From: Polysphondylium violaceum
Taxonomy: Eukaryota > Evosea > Eumycetozoa > Dictyosteliales > Dictyosteliaceae
Length of the DNA stretch: 51,580 bases
Reading direction: 5' to 3'
Assembly (NCBI GenBank): GCA_000277445.1
Contig: AJWJ01000115.1
Coordinates: forward strand, 1-51,580
This document shows positions 1 to 12,262 of the stretch, piece after piece (position 1 is the stretch's first letter; every line of letters begins with the position of its first letter). The notes below the pieces were generated by a model. It saw only the letters and a program-made list of their open reading frames with translations. It was not told the DNA's origin and did not search any database. The position numbers and the translations under genes were made by a program.

Positions 1-931
1 TATAGAGTGATGTCACATTGTCATAAGATCAAGCCCCATTAATAATTTATTAAAGCAATAAAATGGTTTAAATTTTTACTTAAAAAAAGACCCGAAAATA
101 ATATCTAAAGATTCTTAACTCTGTTTCTTAACGTTCTAGAAAAGAATTTGTATTGAATTGTCTATGTTTGTGAGAGCATTATATTACCGATGATGTCAGC
201 ATATCTAGATAATTACAATAAACTATTGAGAAATATCAAACGAAGTGAATAAAAATTTTAAAATTTTATTCAAATAAAACCAAAATGACTTGCAAGGTGT
301 GAAAGACTATAGTTTTTTTGGTTTATTGGGCAAGATTTGTACTTGTAACTTGATTTTTCTAAAAAACTTTTCTCTAGAAAATTTTTAATTCGGATTCTTG
401 AGTTGTTAAGAAAACTATTGAGAAATATTGAATGTAAAACTCATTTAAATGTTTACTTTTTTTATTTTGACGAAAAGTTAATGATTTCACTCCATCAATT
501 CTCTATTACTATCTTATCTGTATTATTTTTAGATTATCTGTTGCTCTAAAAAGTAATCATTTATGATATTTGAACCATTTTAGTGACTTTTTTTTTGTTT
601 TTTTTTTCTTTCAAAGGATTTTACATCAAAGAATGTGAAAAAACAATTTAAAATGAACATCATCAAGGTTATAAAACTTCTATTTTCAGTTCAGCCGAAA
701 TTCTTCCTACTGTTTACAATTTTTTCTAAATTTACCCACACCCTTGATTAGGGTGAAATCTCGATTTTTTTTAATTTTTTTTTTTTAAATTAAATTCCTT
801 TTTTTGGGAAATTAAGAGTGTTGGAAATGGATCTAAAACAAGTTAATTTGAGTGAAATTAATTTCACTCATTTTTTAATACTCTCTTTATTTCACGTATT
901 TTCACACTATTTATAAATATATATAATTAAA
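1..931. other. A/T-rich intergenic DNA
   Basis: No convincing coding frame is seen. The stretch is T- and A-run rich and ends in the promoter of the small gene that starts at 932. A 17-bp direct repeat, AAACTATTGAGAAATAT, lies at 220-236 and again at 412-428. The part at 575-610 and 765-800 is nearly pure T. The left edge could hold the 3' untranslated region of a gene outside the window, but this cannot be shown. Confidence 0.6.
220..428. repeat. 17-bp direct repeat pair
   Basis: The sequence AAACTATTGAGAAATAT occurs at 220-236 and 412-428, both in non-coding DNA. Flanking bases are only loosely alike. It may be a remnant of a local duplication or chance in A/T-rich DNA. Confidence 0.4.
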
Positions 932-1315
932 ATGAATAACAATAACAATAATAATAAATCATATAAAAATCATCAACATGGATCGCACTGTGGAGACAAG
1001 TGTTGGACAGACGACGAGTTGTATAAATTACATTGTGCAATTGGTTTATATGGCAGTTTGTTAAATAAGGATAGATGCGAAGAGTTGGTTAGATTGGGAA
1101 TCATCCATAAACCCTTGAATGATGTATACTATAAAGCACAACAACTCTTGAAACAACACAACAAACTCACACCCACTTCTCCAGTTTTAAAAGAATCGTT
1201 CCACAAACATTTGGAAAACAATGAACTCAAAGATATCACTAGAAGAGGTAGAGAAATGGAATTATCAGACGACCACACAAGAGATATGTCCCCAATATAT
1301 TGGGCAAACAACTAG
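932..1315 (+). CDS. Small Myb/SANT-like protein
   Basis: Single-exon frame of 127 residues. It starts with a short Asn run typical of dictyostelid proteins. Residues about 24-75 begin with CWTDDELYKLH and continue to VYYKAQQLL, which resembles a Myb/SANT three-helix domain: Trp at the start of helix 1, a central small-residue/Tyr-Gly turn, and an aromatic-rich third helix. The spacing is unusual because about 25 residues separate helices 1 and 3. The C-terminal 50 residues are charged and carry no motif I know. The start ATG follows a TATAAATATATAT stretch and a run of A, as expected of a dictyostelid promoter. A role in DNA binding is inference from the fold resemblance only; it could be an unrelated small helical protein. 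Confidence 0.6.
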   Translation: MNNNNNNNKSYKNHQHGSHCGDKCWTDDELYKLHCAIGLYGSLLNKDRCEELVRLGIIHKPLNDVYYKAQQLLKQHNKLTPTSPVLKESFHKHLENNELKDITRRGREMELSDDHTRDMSPIYWANN

Positions 1316-1514
1316 TAGTTGTATCTGTTCATCTATAATAATACCTCAACAATAAACCTTTTACCAGCAGCAATCTTTTAATTTTCCCATATCTTGGTTT
1401 TTGCCATTTTTTTTCATTTTTTTGCAATTTTTTTGAAATTTTTATCGATAAAATCAAAGAATGCGATCACATTTATTTTAGTATAACTCATACACATATA
1501 CATATAGATAGACA

Positions 1515-3079
1515 ATGTCAGAACCAACAGTTCCATCAGTTGAACAAATTAGCATTCAAGATAAAGCAGCACCAGTCGAAAAGACTGAAAAGGCTAAGCC
1601 AGCTTTAGCTGCCAAGCCAAAAAAAGGAAACAAGGTATCACTCAAAACACCAAAGGGTACCCAAGATTACAACCCACAACAAATGACCATTCGTGAACAA
1701 GTGTTCAGTGATATCAAGACCTGCTTCAAAAGACACGGTGCTGTCACTATTGAAACACCAGTATTTGAATTAAGAGTGAGTATTTTATTTGATTGATGGA
1801 ATGAATCATCTGTCTCTCTAACACCAAACCAATCAACTCATAGGACACATTAACAGGCAAATATGGTGAGGATTCTAAATTGATCTATGATTTAGCAGAT
1901 CAAGGTGGTGAAATTTGTTCATTGAGATACGATTTAACAGTACCATTTGCCAGATACGTTGCTGCCAATGGTGTTTTGAATATAAAGAGATACCACATTG
2001 CACGTGTGTATCGTAGAGATAACCCTGTTATGACCAAGGGCAGATTTAGAGAGTTTTATCAATGTGATTTTGATATTGCCGGCGAATATGACCTCATGGT
2101 GCCCGACAGTGAATGTCTTCGTCTTATCTGCGAGATTTTAGATCAAGTCAAGGTAGGCAAATACCTCATCAAACTCAATCACCGTAAACTTTTGGACGGT
2201 ATCTTTGCCATTTGCGGTGTCCCAGCCGACAAGTTCAGAACCATTTGCAGTGCCGTCGACAAACTCGATAAATCCCCATGGGCTGAAGTACGTACCGAAA
2301 TGGTTGAGACCAAAGGCCTCGAACCAGCCGTTGCCGACAAGATTGAAGCCTTTGTCAAATTGTCTGGCAAGCCATTTGAGCTCCTCGCCAAGCTCAGAGA
2401 GACCAAAATGTGTGACTCAAACAAAGACGCCGTCGAGGCACTCAACCAAATGGAGGTCCTCTTTGAATATTTAGAATGCTTTGGATGCAGCGACAAGATC
2501 CTTTTCGATCTCAGCTTGGCCCGTGGTCTCGACTACTACACCGGTATCATCTATGAAGCCATCCTCACCGAACAAGACCGTGTCGGCTCCATTGCCGCCG
2601 GTGGTCGTTATGACGGTCTCGTTGGTATGTATGGCAAAAAGGATGTTCCATCCGTCGGTTTCTCTATCGGTATCGAGCGTATCTTTACCATCCTCGAAGA
2701 AGAGTACACCAAAAAGAACCAAAAGATCAGACAAAACGCCACTCAAGTCTTTGTCGCACAAATGGATAAATCCTTGATCAAGGAAAGACTCTTGATTTGC
2801 ACCGCTCTCTGGAACGCCGGTGTCAACACTGAGTACTCTTATAAAGTAAACCCAAAGGGTGGCAATCAATTAAACTATGCCAACGATAACCTCATCCCAC
2901 TCGTGATCTTTATCGGTAAATCTGAAATGGAAACCAACACACTCTCTGTCAAAAACATGTTTACAGGTGAACAAATCTCTATTCCAAGAGAAGGTTTTGT
3001 TACCAAAATTCAAGATTTATTATCCAAAATTGATATGAATGCTATTCCAGTCACTAGCAATACTACTTCCACTAAATAA
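1515..3079 (+). CDS. hisS: Histidyl-tRNA synthetase, cytosolic type
   Basis: Class II aminoacyl-tRNA synthetase that charges tRNA-His. Two exons, 1515-1775 and 1844-3079, are joined by a 68-bp GT-AG intron in phase 0, giving 498 residues. Splicing restores the expected run from ETPVFELR to DTLTGKYGE. Visible signatures are motif 1 around residue 80, motif 2 with [16 protein letters not shown], the HisRS-specific GLDYYTG and AAGGRYDGL, and motif 3 [12 protein letters not shown]. The C-terminal anticodon-binding domain follows. The first 45 residues are a Lys/Ala/Pro-rich extension before TPKGTQDY, as in eukaryotic enzymes. No clear mitochondrial presequence is present, but one gene may serve both compartments. 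The middle of exon 2 uses C-ending codons far more than its two ends. Confidence 0.97.
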
Positions 3080-3606
3080 TAAATAAATCCAACACATATA
3101 TAATATAAACATTATCTCTCTGCCATTCAATACTATTTATCCAAATAATTTAACAAACTAGAATTACCGTTCAACTCAAAGAATTCAAAGACCATTGACT
3201 TTTCGATTTGAAATGGTTTTTGCATATGAATCAATTCGTGATCAATATCAATAAAAGTATTGATCATGGTAATAGTCCAGAATCAGCTTGATTGAAACTG
3301 ACTCCCCTATGAATATTCTTTTTTTTTTTTCCTTGAAATTTTCATTATTTTTTTTTATTTTTAATTTTTTTAATTTTTTTTAATTTTGTTATTTTTTTTT
3401 GAAGTGCGCACATAGCACTCACACACAATTTGATGAAAAAAAAATAATCAAAACCCCTTTTTTTTTAATTCTTTTTTCATTCATTTTTCTTTTTTTATTA
3501 TATATCTCTTTGTTTTTTTTTTGTTTTGTACTTTTAGATCTCTTTATTTTTATTGTTGTGTGTTGTTGATTAATACAACAGACAAAGATATATATAATTG
3601 TAGAAA
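3080..3606. other. Intergenic DNA with two hairpins
   Basis: This lies between hisS and cand1. The first part (3120-3310) is richer in G/C than typical spacers here and contains two inverted repeats: ACCATT at 3191-3196 with AATGGT at 3212-3217, and TGATCAATA at 3239-3247 with TATTGATCA at 3258-3266. The rest (3318-3606) is T-rich and forms the cand1 promoter. No frame of interest is seen. Confidence 0.5.
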
Positions 3607-6600
3607 ATGTCATTCTTTTTAGGTCAAATTTTAGAAAAGATGGGTAACAGAGACAAAGATATCAGATTCATGGCTACCCACGATCTTGCCAATGAATTGG
3701 AAAAAGAAGGCTTTAAAATGGACCCAATGTTTGAAAATAAAATCGTTACTAAATTATTAACCTTGACTGATGACAGTGCTAATAATGTACAAGAAAATGT
3801 TGTTAAATGGTATGATATGATCAATGACTATTTCTTTATATCTAAATCTTATATCCATATATCGATATCAAAGATACACCAATAACAAATAATTAATCAA
3901 TTAACCAATACTAGTTTAGGATTATTAATTAAAAAAGTTAAAGATACTCAAGCTCTCGAAATCGTAAATACCTTATCAGACAACATTTTAAATTCAGATT
4001 CAAATAAAGAAGAACTCATTGAAATCAGTGGTATTGGTTTAAAAACCATTATTTTAAATCTTCCAGCTGAATCTTCACCAATTTCAAATTTAATTATTAA
4101 AAACTTGGTACCAAAACTTAGCACTGGTATTGATAATGTAATATCTTATCTTATCTTATTAAATCATTGATTAATTAATATGTTTATATATATTAATGAC
4201 ACTACTAAACATATATTATAGGCCAAATATAATGAAAAGAATGAAATTAAAATGTCATGTTTGGATATTTTAAATGATTTATTACAAAAGTATGGATCAT
4301 CAATGGTATCAGATTTGGAAAATATTCAAAAGATTGTATTACCAAAATTGAGTGCATCTAGACCAGCCATTAGAAAGCGTGCTATTGCTTGTTTGGCAAA
4401 CGTAGCCGCACCAGCCCCAGACGCCTTGTTTGGTAGTTTGGTAGATTACATTATTAAATCAATTGAAGAAGCCAAGAAAGCCGATATTATCTCGACATTG
4501 GTTCAATGCATTGCCTCGATTTGCAAGTCTTCTGGCTACCGTTTAGGTAAATTCCTTCCCAAGATTGTTCCCCACGTCGCCTCATACTGCGACAATGAGA
4601 AATTTGAGCAAAACGAAGAACTCCGTGAAAACTGTCTCAACTGTTTTGAAGCACTCGTCGAACAATGTCCCAAAGACATCACACCATATCTCGGCCAAGT
4701 CATTCAATTGTGTGTAAAGTATATTAAATTTGATCCAAACTACGAAGACGAAGACGACCAAGATGAAGAGCAAGACATGGACACCGAAGACGACGAAGAA
4801 CAAGAAGAAGACGACGAAGAGGCCGACATTAGTGACGACGATGACATTAGTTGGAAAGTCAGAAGATCCGCCTCCAAGACCCTCTGCGCCATCATTCTCA
4901 CCCGTCCTGAACTTTTTATCGATCTCCTCACCAATGTCGCCCCAGTCCTCTATGCCCGTTTCAAAGAAAGAGAGGAAAACGTTCGTTTGGATATCTTTGC
5001 CACCTATGTGTTGCTCTTGAAGCAATTCAATCGTAAACAAGTCGACGCCAAGGCCAAACAAATCCTTGTTGACCAAGTACCAAAATTGGTGAGCTCCATC
5101 TCCAAGAGTCTTGTCGACCGTTCCATCAGAACCCGTGTTGGTGCCTTTTCACTCCTCAAGGAGCTCATTATCGTCTCTCCTGGCGCCCTCACCAACCACG
5201 TCCAACAACTCATGAGCGGTCTCAGCTTGTGTCTTGGCGAAAAGAACAACAACTCTAATCTCAAAATTGAAGCTCTTGTATTTTTAAAACTCTTGTTTGC
5301 CTCACACCCTGCCAAGGCCTTCCAACCAAGCTGCGCTGTTCTCGCCGACCACATTATCAAATGCATCATGGACCCATACAATCGTATCTCTTCTGAGGCC
5401 CTCAGAGTCTGTCAAGAGTTTATCAACGTATTAAACGCCGTCAAGGCCGATGTCGACTACAAGCCAATCATCGATCAACTCTATGAAGCCACCTTTTCTC
5501 AATTAAAGGCCCAAGACATTGATCAAGAGGTCAAAGAAAGCGCCATCTCTTGCATGGGCTCACTCATCACCTACTTTGGCGACTACCTTGAGGCCAAGAT
5601 CCAACCAACCCTCAAGATTCTTTTGGAACGTCTCGACAATGAAATCACTCGTGTCGTCAGTGTCAAGGTGTTGACCAAGATTATCAACTCTGACATCAAG
5701 ATTGACGTCTCTTCCATCATTGAAAAGGCCATTGAATTGTTGTCTACCTTTTTGAGAAAGAACAACCGTATCCTTAAACAATCATCCTTGGTTGCCCTTA
5801 ACAGCATTGTCAAGCAAATCCCCAACAGCTTGACCAACATCAAGATCTTGCCAACCATCATCTCTGAGGTTTGTCAATTGATCAATGAAGCCGATCTCCA
5901 ACTCACCCATTTGTCATTCAACTTTATCCAACAACTCTTAAAAGCCAACCCCAAGGCTGCCTCTAGCGTCAAGGATCAATTCTTCCCACCTACCCTTGTC
6001 CTCCTCAAGAGCTCCTTGTTACAAGGTGTCGCATTGGAATCCTTGTTGTCTTTGTTTGGCACTGTTGTCCAATTAAACGAGTCTGGTATGAAGTTTGACG
6101 AACTTCTCAAGCTCCTCATCGACACTGCCAACCAAATCAAACAACCAGTCACTCGTCAATCCTACATCTCCATCTCCCAATGCATTGCTGTCATTACCGT
6201 CCAAACTACCGAAGCCCAAAGAAACTCTACCGTACAAAACTTGATTGGCAACCTCAGCAACGCCAACGAATCATTGGTCCTCCTTTCACTCTCTTGTCTT
6301 GGTGAAATTGGTCGTAGAATAGATATCCACCAAAACAGCACTCTCTTGAATGCCGTCTATCACACCTTTGATGCCAACAATGAAGAAATCAAACAAGTGG
6401 CCGCTCTCTGTTTGGGTGACATTGCCGTATGTGCCCTCGCCGCCTATTTACCATTTATCCTCGAGCAAATCTCTTCTCAACCAAAGAAGCAATATCTCTT
6501 GTTACACTCTCTCAGAGAAACCATTCTCAAACTCTCTTCGACCGAGTCTGGTATCAAAATCATCATTCCATTCCTTCCACAAATCGTTCCACTCTTATTT

Positions 6601-7527
6601 GCCAACTGTGTCAATGAAGAAGAGGGTACTCGTAACATTGTTGCCGAATGTTTGGGCAAACTCTCTATGATCCAACCAAACGACATTATTCCAAAACTCA
6701 TTGAAAAGATCAATGCCTCCTCACCCTTGGAAAGAAGCACTGTCGTTACCTCTATTAAATTCTCTATCATGGAAAACAAAGACTTGGTCGATCAACACTT
6801 GGCCCAACACATTGACAAATTCCTCACACTCCTCAACGACGACAATCTCATTGTCAAACGTTCAGCCCTTTTGTCACTCAACTATATCGCCCACAACAAA
6901 CCCGCCCTCATCCGTGGAAACTTGGCCACCTATCTTCCCATCCTCTACAACAATGCCAAAATCAAACCAGAACTCATCCGTGAAGTTGATTTGGGACCCT
7001 TTAAACACAAGGTCGATGACGGTATCGAAATTAGAAAGACTGCTTTCGAGTGCATGTACACATTGTTGGACACCTCTATCGACAAGATTGACGTTCCTGC
7101 CTTTATCAATAGTTTATGCGACGGCTTAAAAGATACTCAATATGATATTAAATTACTCTGTCACTTGATGATCATCCGTTTGGCCTCATGCAACGGTCCA
7201 GCCCTCTTGGAAGGTCTTCCCCAACTCATCGATCCACTCAAGGCCATCCTCATGACCAAAGTCAGTGAAACCGCTGTCAAACAACAAATCGAACGTAACG
7301 AAGAATGTGTCCGTAGTGCCTTGAGAGCCATTGCCGCCATTGCCAATATTCCAAACTCTGAGTCTATTGCCAAATTTGAGGAATTCTTGAAATCCACTAT
7401 CAAAACCTCTGCTTTGGCCGCCCAATATAACTCCATTCTCGCCGAAGAACCAAATCAAGCCGATAAAATGGAACTACTAAAAAAAAAAAAAAAAAATAAC
7501 AAATCAAAAATCTTATTATTTTTTTAA
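3607..7527 (+). CDS. cand1: CAND1, cullin-associated NEDD8-dissociated protein 1
   Basis: HEAT-repeat solenoid that binds neddylation-free cullin-RBX1 and exchanges F-box substrate receptors of SCF ligases. Exons are 3607-3809, 3915-4137 and 4222-7527. Introns are 105 and 84 bp, and all frames join. The 1243-residue product compares with about 1230 for animal CAND1. Recognisable stretches are DKDIRFMATHDL near the N-terminus, the acidic insert after KFDPNYEDED, DDDDISWKVRRSASK, FKEREENVRLDIF, QPKKQYLLLHSLRE, EEGTRNIVAECLGKL and LIREVDLGPFKHKVDDG. Those are diagnostic for CAND1 rather than other HEAT proteins. The last 17 codons follow a run of 18 A, so the exact C-terminus is uncertain. Codon use is A/T-rich in the first 400 bases and C-rich in the middle. 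Confidence 0.97.
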
Positions 7528-7995
7528 TTTAAAAGGTAGTAATAAAAATATTATATATTTATAGTTTTATGTAAAGATAAAAAAATATCCTATTCCCACC
7601 AACACTTATTGAGAAAAAAAACAAAATCAAAAAACCTGCATGGTTTGAAGAAATTTTTTCAATGGGACAAAGCGAGAAGTTCAAAAAAACAAAAAAAAAA
7701 AAGGGTTTAAAAAAAAAAAATTGGATATATTAAGATTTTTCTTTTTTTTTTGGTTCATTTATTTTATATGCACATTCTCATCATTATTAAGGAAAACTCA
7801 ATTCAAGTCATACATACATATAACCATACTATGTTGGTATTTAATAAAAAAACTAAACCCCATTTATTTTTTCTGACATCAATATTTTTTGAAAAAAAAA
7901 AAAAAACGAATTTTTTTGATTTTTATAAAATTTTCTCTATCCTGCCTTTGATTTTTTTTTTTTCTCTTAGAATACAAACCTTATATAACAACACA
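7528..7995. other. Intergenic DNA, A/T homopolymers
   Basis: Spacer between cand1 and the RanBP1 gene. It has A runs at 7620-7720 and T runs at 7740-7750 and 7950-7962. An open frame runs through 7750-7995 into the RanBP1 start, but its residues are low-complexity Lys/Phe/Ile from A/T runs, so I treat it as 5' leader. Confidence 0.5.
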
Positions 7996-8933
7996 ATGTC
8001 TGATACTAAAGAAGAAACCACTACTACCACCACTCCAGTTGAGGAAAAAAAAGAAGAAACCACCACCACTACTGCTGCTCCAGCTGTAGTTGAAGAAGAG
8101 AAAAAAGAAGAAAAATCAGCAGATAACCTTTCAGAAGATGCCTCTAGAGAATTTGCACCAACTTTAGACTTAAAGGAGGAAGTAAAGACAAAGACCAACG
8201 AAGAAGATGAAGAAGTTCTCTTTGTCAAGTATGTTTTTTGGTTTAGATATACTTGTAGTTGTGATAATAATAGTAATAATAGTAATAGGAATAGTAGTTG
8301 TCCTTGTAGACTATCAATATCTCTCTGAGAATGCATATGGAGAATGGTTTGAGTCATGATAGAGATATAGGGAAATGATAGGATACTCGATTATTATTAC
8401 TGTTACTGTTACTGTTAATGTTATTACAATACCACAAGCAAGTAATACATATGTATACACGGAATACGATATACTAATACAACAATTAAATAATAGACGT
8501 GCCAAGTTATATAGATTTGTCAAGGAACCACAAGATCAATGGAATGAAAGAGGTACTGGTGAAGTTAAATTCCTTAAACATAAAACCACAAACAAGATTC
8601 GTATTGTTATGAGAAGAGAAAAGATCTTCAAAGTATGTTTAAATCATATGGTTTCACCAGCATTGACTCTTAAACCAATGACTGGTTCTGACAAATCATG
8701 GCTTTGGAATGCCGTCGATTTTGCTGAAGAAGAAGCTGGTAAATTTGAAATTTTATGCATCCGTTTCGGTACTCCAGAAAGTATGTATATCTATCTCTCT
8801 ATATTACACACACACGACATCATCATATACTAACAACAGCACTTTGCATCTCACCAACACAGTCGCCAACGAATTCAAAGAAAAATTCGAAGAATATCAA
8901 AAAGAAAATGAAAAATTATCAAGTGAAAACTAG
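7996..8933 (+). CDS. ranbp1: Ran-binding protein 1 (RanBD)
   Basis: Cytosolic cofactor that binds Ran-GTP and stimulates RanGAP during nuclear transport. Exons are 7996-8228, 8497-8780 and 8863-8933, giving 195 residues. I chose the ATG at 7996 because an acidic Thr/Glu-rich N-terminus (MSDTKEETTTTT) precedes the domain, and upstream codons look non-coding. The Ran-binding domain (about residues 75-190) shows RAKLYRF, WNERGTGEVKFLKH, RIVMRREKIFKVCLNH, LKPMTGSDKSWLWNAVDFA, and FEILCIRFGTPE, then NEFKEKFEEY. These are the classical RanBD landmarks. Intron 1 is 268 bp, the second longest in the window, and holds opposing ATT/AGT-type repeats. The adjacent genes have no functional link that I can see. 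Confidence 0.95.
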
Positions 8934-9637
8934 TGATCATGTTCATATTCCAAGATATATAAAATAAAATAATCCCACACCAAAAAAACAATCTACCCCA
9001 CCTCAATTCACTCATGATGACGACGGCCATCACCAATATTATATTTTCGAGTCCTCTTATTAGTAGTGGATGTGTTGTAAATTCTTTTTTTTTTTTTTAC
9101 TTTTTATTTATTTGAAATCTTTGCAAGGGATGTGGGTAGTTTTGGCGCAGATTTTTGTTTTTTTTCAAAATTTCTCGCTCTTACAAAAAAAAAAAAAAAA
9201 ACAAATTCTAATATCTGTATACCCCCTCCACTTATAATTCATAGGTGCAGTTTACTTTTTTTTTTTTGTTATATATTTCTATGTTGTAATACATATTCAC
9301 ACACACACACACACTCACTCAAAATTACACACAGATAGTATAATATACTACATCATACACATTACATTACTACTATATGTATCTGGTATAGATATACAAC
9401 ACAGCCCCATTTATTCTATCTCTTCATACATACATACATATATATTATAGTAGGAGAGTATTTTAAATTTTATTATTTATTAATTATTAGTAGTGGATAA
9501 TCAATCAATTAATAGTTGTTGTTGTTGTTGTATATCGATTTATCTATCTCACAAAGAAGTTTAATTGGTTTTTTATTTATTTTTTCTATATTTAATTGTA
9601 CAATATGTAAATTAAGAGGGGAAGGAGCAACAACAGC
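8934..9637. other. Intergenic DNA with CA microsatellite
   Basis: Spacer between the RanBP1 gene and a coiled-coil gene. It contains T and A runs (9085-9100, 9184-9200), a short CA repeat near 9298-9314, ACATACATACATAT at 9427-9440, and GTT repeats at 9510-9530. No coding frame is supported. Confidence 0.5.
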
Positions 9638-12019
9638 ATGGATATATCAAATAACAATAATAATAATAATGAAAATACAATGTTGGGCGGAGGTGAGGAT
9701 GAAGATGATGTTTTTTCAAAATCAACAACTATATTTACAGTAACTTCGACCAACAACAATAATGCCACCACTACAAGTCCAAATTATGAAGTGAATGGTT
9801 TAGATTCAATGAAAAGAACATCACCACAACTAATAGGATTCAACAACACTACAATTAATAATAGTCCAACTGATCAATTTATAGATACCTTTGGTTTAAA
9901 TTCAAATAGTCCAAATAAAAATATAAACAATACAACAACTAATTTAAGGTTTGTTGATTATATTATACACATATTGGTAGTTGATAAAATATAATCTAAT
10001 CATATAATACTTCTACATAGAAATAATAGAAGAAAACAACAGAGTAAATCACAAAGTTATTCAAATTTTCATTTAATGACAGAGTTACAAGAAGAGTATA
10101 AAAGTGAACAATTACTATCAGTTTGTTCAATGTTAAAGGAAAAGTTGAAGCAGTTGACAACACAGATTGAATTTGATATATCTGAATTTGAACACAAGGA
10201 TCAAGAGATTGATTTGCTAAAGAGTAAAATCAATAGATACAATACAGACATTAGAGAAAAGGAAGAAGAGAATGAACAGCTATCAGAGAAAAACAATGAG
10301 CTCTTAAAAGAGATACAAACACAGCGAGAAGAAATTGACAAGTTGAAAACAGATTTACAGTCTATCAAGAATCAATGGGTGCAACCAACAGAGATTGATG
10401 GTTGGAAGGAACAGATGGAAGAGTTGACAAATGAAATCGAGAGCAAAGACACAGAGATATTGGATTGGATGAGCAAGAACGAGTATCTAGAGAACCAGAT
10501 TGGCGAGTTGGGCAAACAGATTAAAAAGGAAAAAGAGTTTATGGCATTGCAGAGAAGCGAGTCAGACGCTCTGATGAAACAGTTCAAGACTGATAGAGAA
10601 AAGTATTATCTCGAGATCTCAGACCTCCAGAAAAAGATTGAAAAGCACAAATCCAAGCAGATTGTAATGGCCGACAGAATATATAAGCTCGAGTATGACA
10701 ATGAGCACATAACCAAGTCCTATGAAAAGGTAAAAAGTCAGCTGACCAATGCGGAAAAAGAGAATCTTGAATTGGTCCACTCTGTCGACTCTGTTAGGAA
10801 TCAATTGGAAATCAGTGCAAAACAGTATAAAGATCTATCGAGTTCGCAACAATCAATGACACAGGAGCTTCAACAAAAGGAACACGAGAATCTAGCGATT
10901 AGAGGACTTATGAACAAGACTGAATTGGACTCGGATGAAAAGGTTTCACTGTTGATGAGCGAGTATAGCAAGTCTAATGAAACCATATCCAAACTCACCA
11001 ACCAAATACACCATCTTGAGCAACAATTAACCAGCGAGAGACTGACCAAACAGATATCAACCGTCTCGTTGGCAGACAAACAATACTCGTTGGACGAGCG
11101 ACATTTGATGCGTATCATTCAGGAAAAAGACGAGGAAAACGTTAGATACAAGAACCAAATTCAAAGACTATGTGTAGATAATGAAAACTTTAGAGAAAAA
11201 CTAAAACAACTAGAGGAAAACTCTAAAGAGATGTCTAGTCAGCTGACAATCACCAAGGAAAACTTTACAAATGCAAAAAGAGAATTAAATATATTTAAAG
11301 ATAACATGTTGTTTATAAGTAATGAAAATTTTAATGATAGTTTTGATACACCAGGTGAAGAGAGTAATAATAATAATAATAGTAATAGTGGTTTCAACAA
11401 GAGGAAATCAATGGATCCAGGTCTATTTAATCAATTGAATAATAATTTACAAAATAATCAAGATTTATTAAATAGTTTATCACCTATAAAGACACCCGTT
11501 AAATCAAGATCCATTACAATGATTGGCAGCAGCAGTAATAGCAATAACAATTCACCAAATTCAGCAAAAATTGCAGGCACTGCTTCACAGAGATTAGTCG
11601 ATTTAGAAGATATGTTGGAGAAGTCCAGAGCGGCCAATATTGGGTATCAATTACATATTCGATTTTTAGATAAAGAAATACAGGCACTTGAAAAAGAATC
11701 AAATCAGCAAAAAGATTTAAATGGCACCATTATTAAACGATTGAATTTAGATTTGGAGGAGTCCAAGAAATTAAACAATAGAATACGCAAGACTTTTCTT
11801 TTACGTTTTGCAAAAGAAGAGGATTCTATCTTTTTGGATTACTATACTCTAACTGATAAATTTAGAAAACCTTTTGATTCAAGTAGTGGTATCAGTAGTA
11901 GTAGCGGTAGTAGTAATAGTAGCAGTATCAGCAGCAGTAGTGGTAATAGTTTTGAATCTTTATCATCACCATTATCGTCAACATCTACAATATATCAGCA
12001 TCAACAACAGGTCAATTAA
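9638..12019 (+). CDS. Large coiled-coil protein, function unknown
   Basis: Two exons, 9638-9948 and 10021-12019 (72-bp intron), give 769 residues. The intron joins TTTAAG to AAATAATAG in frame. Residues 1-105 are low-complexity, with Asn, Ser and Thr. From about residue 125 to 540 there is an almost unbroken heptad pattern rich in Glu, Lys, Gln and Leu, with segments such as LKEKLKQLTTQIE and ELLKEIQTQREEIDKL. An Asn/Ser-rich linker (about 545-620) is followed by a second short coil that starts at SQRLVDLEDMLEKSR, and then a Ser-rich tail. No signal peptide or membrane segment is visible. The length and design fit a cytoskeletal, Golgi or centrosomal tether, but no family-specific motif was recognised, so no function is assigned. 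Confidence 0.85.
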
Positions 12020-12262
12020 TCATTGTCAACATCACATGTCTAATAAAATCTTGTTACACATCCCCCTTTTACACCACGATAAGTAGATGAAATTTCATTG
12101 TTTTGAATTTTTGAAATTTTTTGATTTCTTTGACGGTTTTTACATTTTTTAGATTTTTATTGTTGATAAAAAAATTGTGGTGTGGCTGAGTTTTTAGATT
12201 TATCAGAGCGCAGGCAGTTTGTTGGGGTATCTAAAGATATAGATATATTGCATATCAAACAA

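Noticed and set aside
7750-7995. In-frame upstream extension of RanBP1
   Set aside because: The residues are low-complexity products of A and T runs, and the ATG at 7996 gives the expected acidic start.
12182-12262. Upstream open frame before the ArsB/NhaD-like transporter
   Set aside because: It has no ATG, only a GTG at 12182. An unseen upstream exon is possible, but no acceptor with a good context was found.
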